Shown here: piece by piece, positions 62,101 to 64,000 of the stretch | Layout: each line of letters opens with the position of its first letter | Numbering within the stretch: the stretch's first letter is position 1 | Assembly: GCA_036345935.2 (NCBI GenBank) | Contig: JADWOT020001587.1 | Coordinates: 1-64,000 of the forward strand | Direction: 5' to 3' | Length of the DNA stretch: 64,000 bases | From: Taenia hydatigena | Lineage: Eukaryota > Platyhelminthes > Cestoda > Cyclophyllidea > Taeniidae | The notes under the pieces: generated by a model | What the model saw: only the letters and a program-made list of their open reading frames with translations | What the model was told of the DNA's origin: nothing | Databases searched by the model: none | Program-made: the position numbers and the translations under genes

Positions 62101-64000
62101 GCTTACATTCAGCGAACGATTGGGTGAGCAAAAACATCACTTTTACTACGAATCTGTGCCAAATAAAGTATCTGAAATCAATATGACACCATTGCTTGTT
62201 CAGTGATAAGCATGGGTAAATATCTCACCGATTCTTAACCTTTTGCCTATAAAACTTGCGAGACCACTTCAAGCACAGCCATTGCATAAATTTGACTAAT
62301 GTTCATAAGCAAACCAAACTGGGTTTCGTCAAATTAACACAAGCACAGGGATGTATTTGCAAGGAAGCAACTGGATCTAATTGTAATTGAACAGCTTATA
62401 ATAAACTCTACCTTAATTAATAACGACAAAGATCGTGCCTGTCTGCAAGACTTACTAAATCTGTGCGTGTCATTAGGCGCAATCACGAAATTTGCGCCTC
62501 AGAAGGACAATCCAAAAATCAATGCAGGCATGATTATTACCTAGCGTAATGTAATCCCGCAATGGCGGATAAAGACTCAGCCGGACGCCAGTAATCATTG
62601 TCATCCGAACCATGCCAGCAGTGAATATTTGTCATGAGACATCCAGATGCGACCCTAGCTAAACTCGAACGACCACCTATTTTTATGCTGAGAATGCCAA
62701 ACAAATGACCATCACCTCTGACTTTAGGGCCCATCTCATTGTTATCAACGAAACAATCTAGTTAAACTTACTAAATGGATTGAGTGGTAGGGGATTAGTT
62801 AAAGCTTAACACTAGTCATGCTGGAATGGGGTTCATTATTTCACTAGCGTGCCACACTTACGTAACACTAATCTCTTGGTCAGAAAGATGAACACGACTT
62901 CCAAAATCAACGTTATATGGCCAAATTAATGCTGGTTGAGTGTGATTGTCGCACTAACCCTTGTAAGGTCTCAAATGCCTCTGAAACTCTAAGGAAAAAT
63001 ACGGGGATGGCCACCAACGATGACCACTTAGCGCGATGCCTGACTCTCAAACACCTTCATAGAGAGCTGACAGAGGCTATCCAGAGGTGTCATGCAAGTG
63101 CCATGAATTAAAAATGCGTTCAGTGTTTTGTAGCTAGGCTTAACGCGTGCCGCAGTCCAGTTCAAATGTCAACTGTCTCTACTTCGTAGTGCCGATGACC
63201 TCAGCTGAAGTAAAAGTCGGAGTGCGCTTAGTCTATGCAAGCCAAAAGAGCACCACTTCCATATGCTGTTGATGCTAACACAGGCGGCTACCAAAAATTA
63301 AGTTTCGTCGAAACTTGTAGTTTCGAAGTATATAGCGCCACCGGTCTTGGGTGAGTTTCTATAAAATGAGTCGCACCCTTTGAATCATTAACTGCATATT
63401 ACCTTAAGCTAATATTATCCTGTTCCATGTAAGCAAAACGATTCATTTTAAACGATAGATAGCCTCAATCAATAGATCGTTGAGTGACTTTATGACCTCC
63501 CTTTTTGATGTCAGATGAACCGACCCAAATTGTGTTTACGGGTACCACTACGTAGGCTGAGGCGAAATTCTGACGAAATTTCTACATGCTTCCAACCTGG
63601 CAATGATGGATTATGCTATGTATTAATTTATACGGCGATAGAAAAATGTCAGTGCAGGGGTATGACAGCTCCCAAATATTTCCTTCAAACTTTGCCACTC
63701 CGCAAGTAGCCTGCACCAATATTAGGCAAATGAGTATCAAGGCGGGTTTTGCAGCATCGATATCAGAAAACAGACGTTTTATTTCGGGTTGTAGGACCCA
63801 ACCTTTATTTCGTCTTCAGGAAAAGTCACTTTTCTTTCTTACTCAACTTTATATTTTATGATTAGTTATGCGGAAGCATCGCACGCGCAGTTTATCAAAA
63901 TTAGTCTTAGAACGAAATAGATGAAGTTTTAGTGGTTGCATACCTAAATAACTTCTCGAATACCGACTAGCATTCTACCCGTGTCTCATCATAGGTGCTT
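53134..64000. other. Intergenic, nothing recognised
   Basis: Nearly 11 kb without a recognisable exon, RNA gene or strong repeat. Open frames up to 109 codons occur on both strands with no domain, and several overlap one another in opposite strands. Distal exons of long-intron genes could be missed here. Confidence 0.4.

Overview
This window looks like a gene-poor stretch of an invertebrate animal genome. It leans towards A+T, has no long uninterrupted bacterial-type genes or operons, and holds decayed repeats, tRNA-derived elements, an intron-containing T-box gene (an animal transcription-factor family) and a decayed hsp70 copy. I cannot name the phylum. A large repeat-rich invertebrate genome, for example a flatworm, fits, but that is inference.

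The main coding content is on the minus strand between about 5.7 and 7.5 kb. Four exons separated by three short introns (86, 98 and 95 nt) join in phase into a 367-codon reading frame carrying a nearly complete T-box DNA-binding domain. None of the single open frames shows this. A TATA box lies upstream and an AATAAA signal downstream. A GC-AG intron, an in-frame TAA in the 5' part and loss of two expected tryptophans suggest either a fast-evolving gene or one starting to decay.

The second clear coding relic is an intronless hsp70 pseudogene on the plus strand at 37.15-38.79 kb. It is 5'-truncated and broken by several stops and frameshifts.

The rest is repeats and tRNA-like DNA. There is a tandem duplication at 1.4-2.4 kb with the window's only N at its junction. 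A tRNA-Ser(GCT)-headed SINE candidate lies at 19.53-19.84 kb, with body or tail fragments at 21.1 and 24.4 kb. There is a perfectly folding tRNA-Arg(ACG) at 32.4 kb and several broken tRNA-like pieces (22.7, 33.0, 41.2, 41.6, 43.0 kb). Three dispersed repeat pairs were found: 8.6/52.3 kb direct, 48.0/52.7 kb direct and 35.4/46.5 kb inverted. Strand-asymmetric purine/pyrimidine tracts sit near several of the tRNA-like pieces. The remaining long stretches show nothing I can identify. I found no CRISPR array, no operon and no recognisable reverse transcriptase or transposase.
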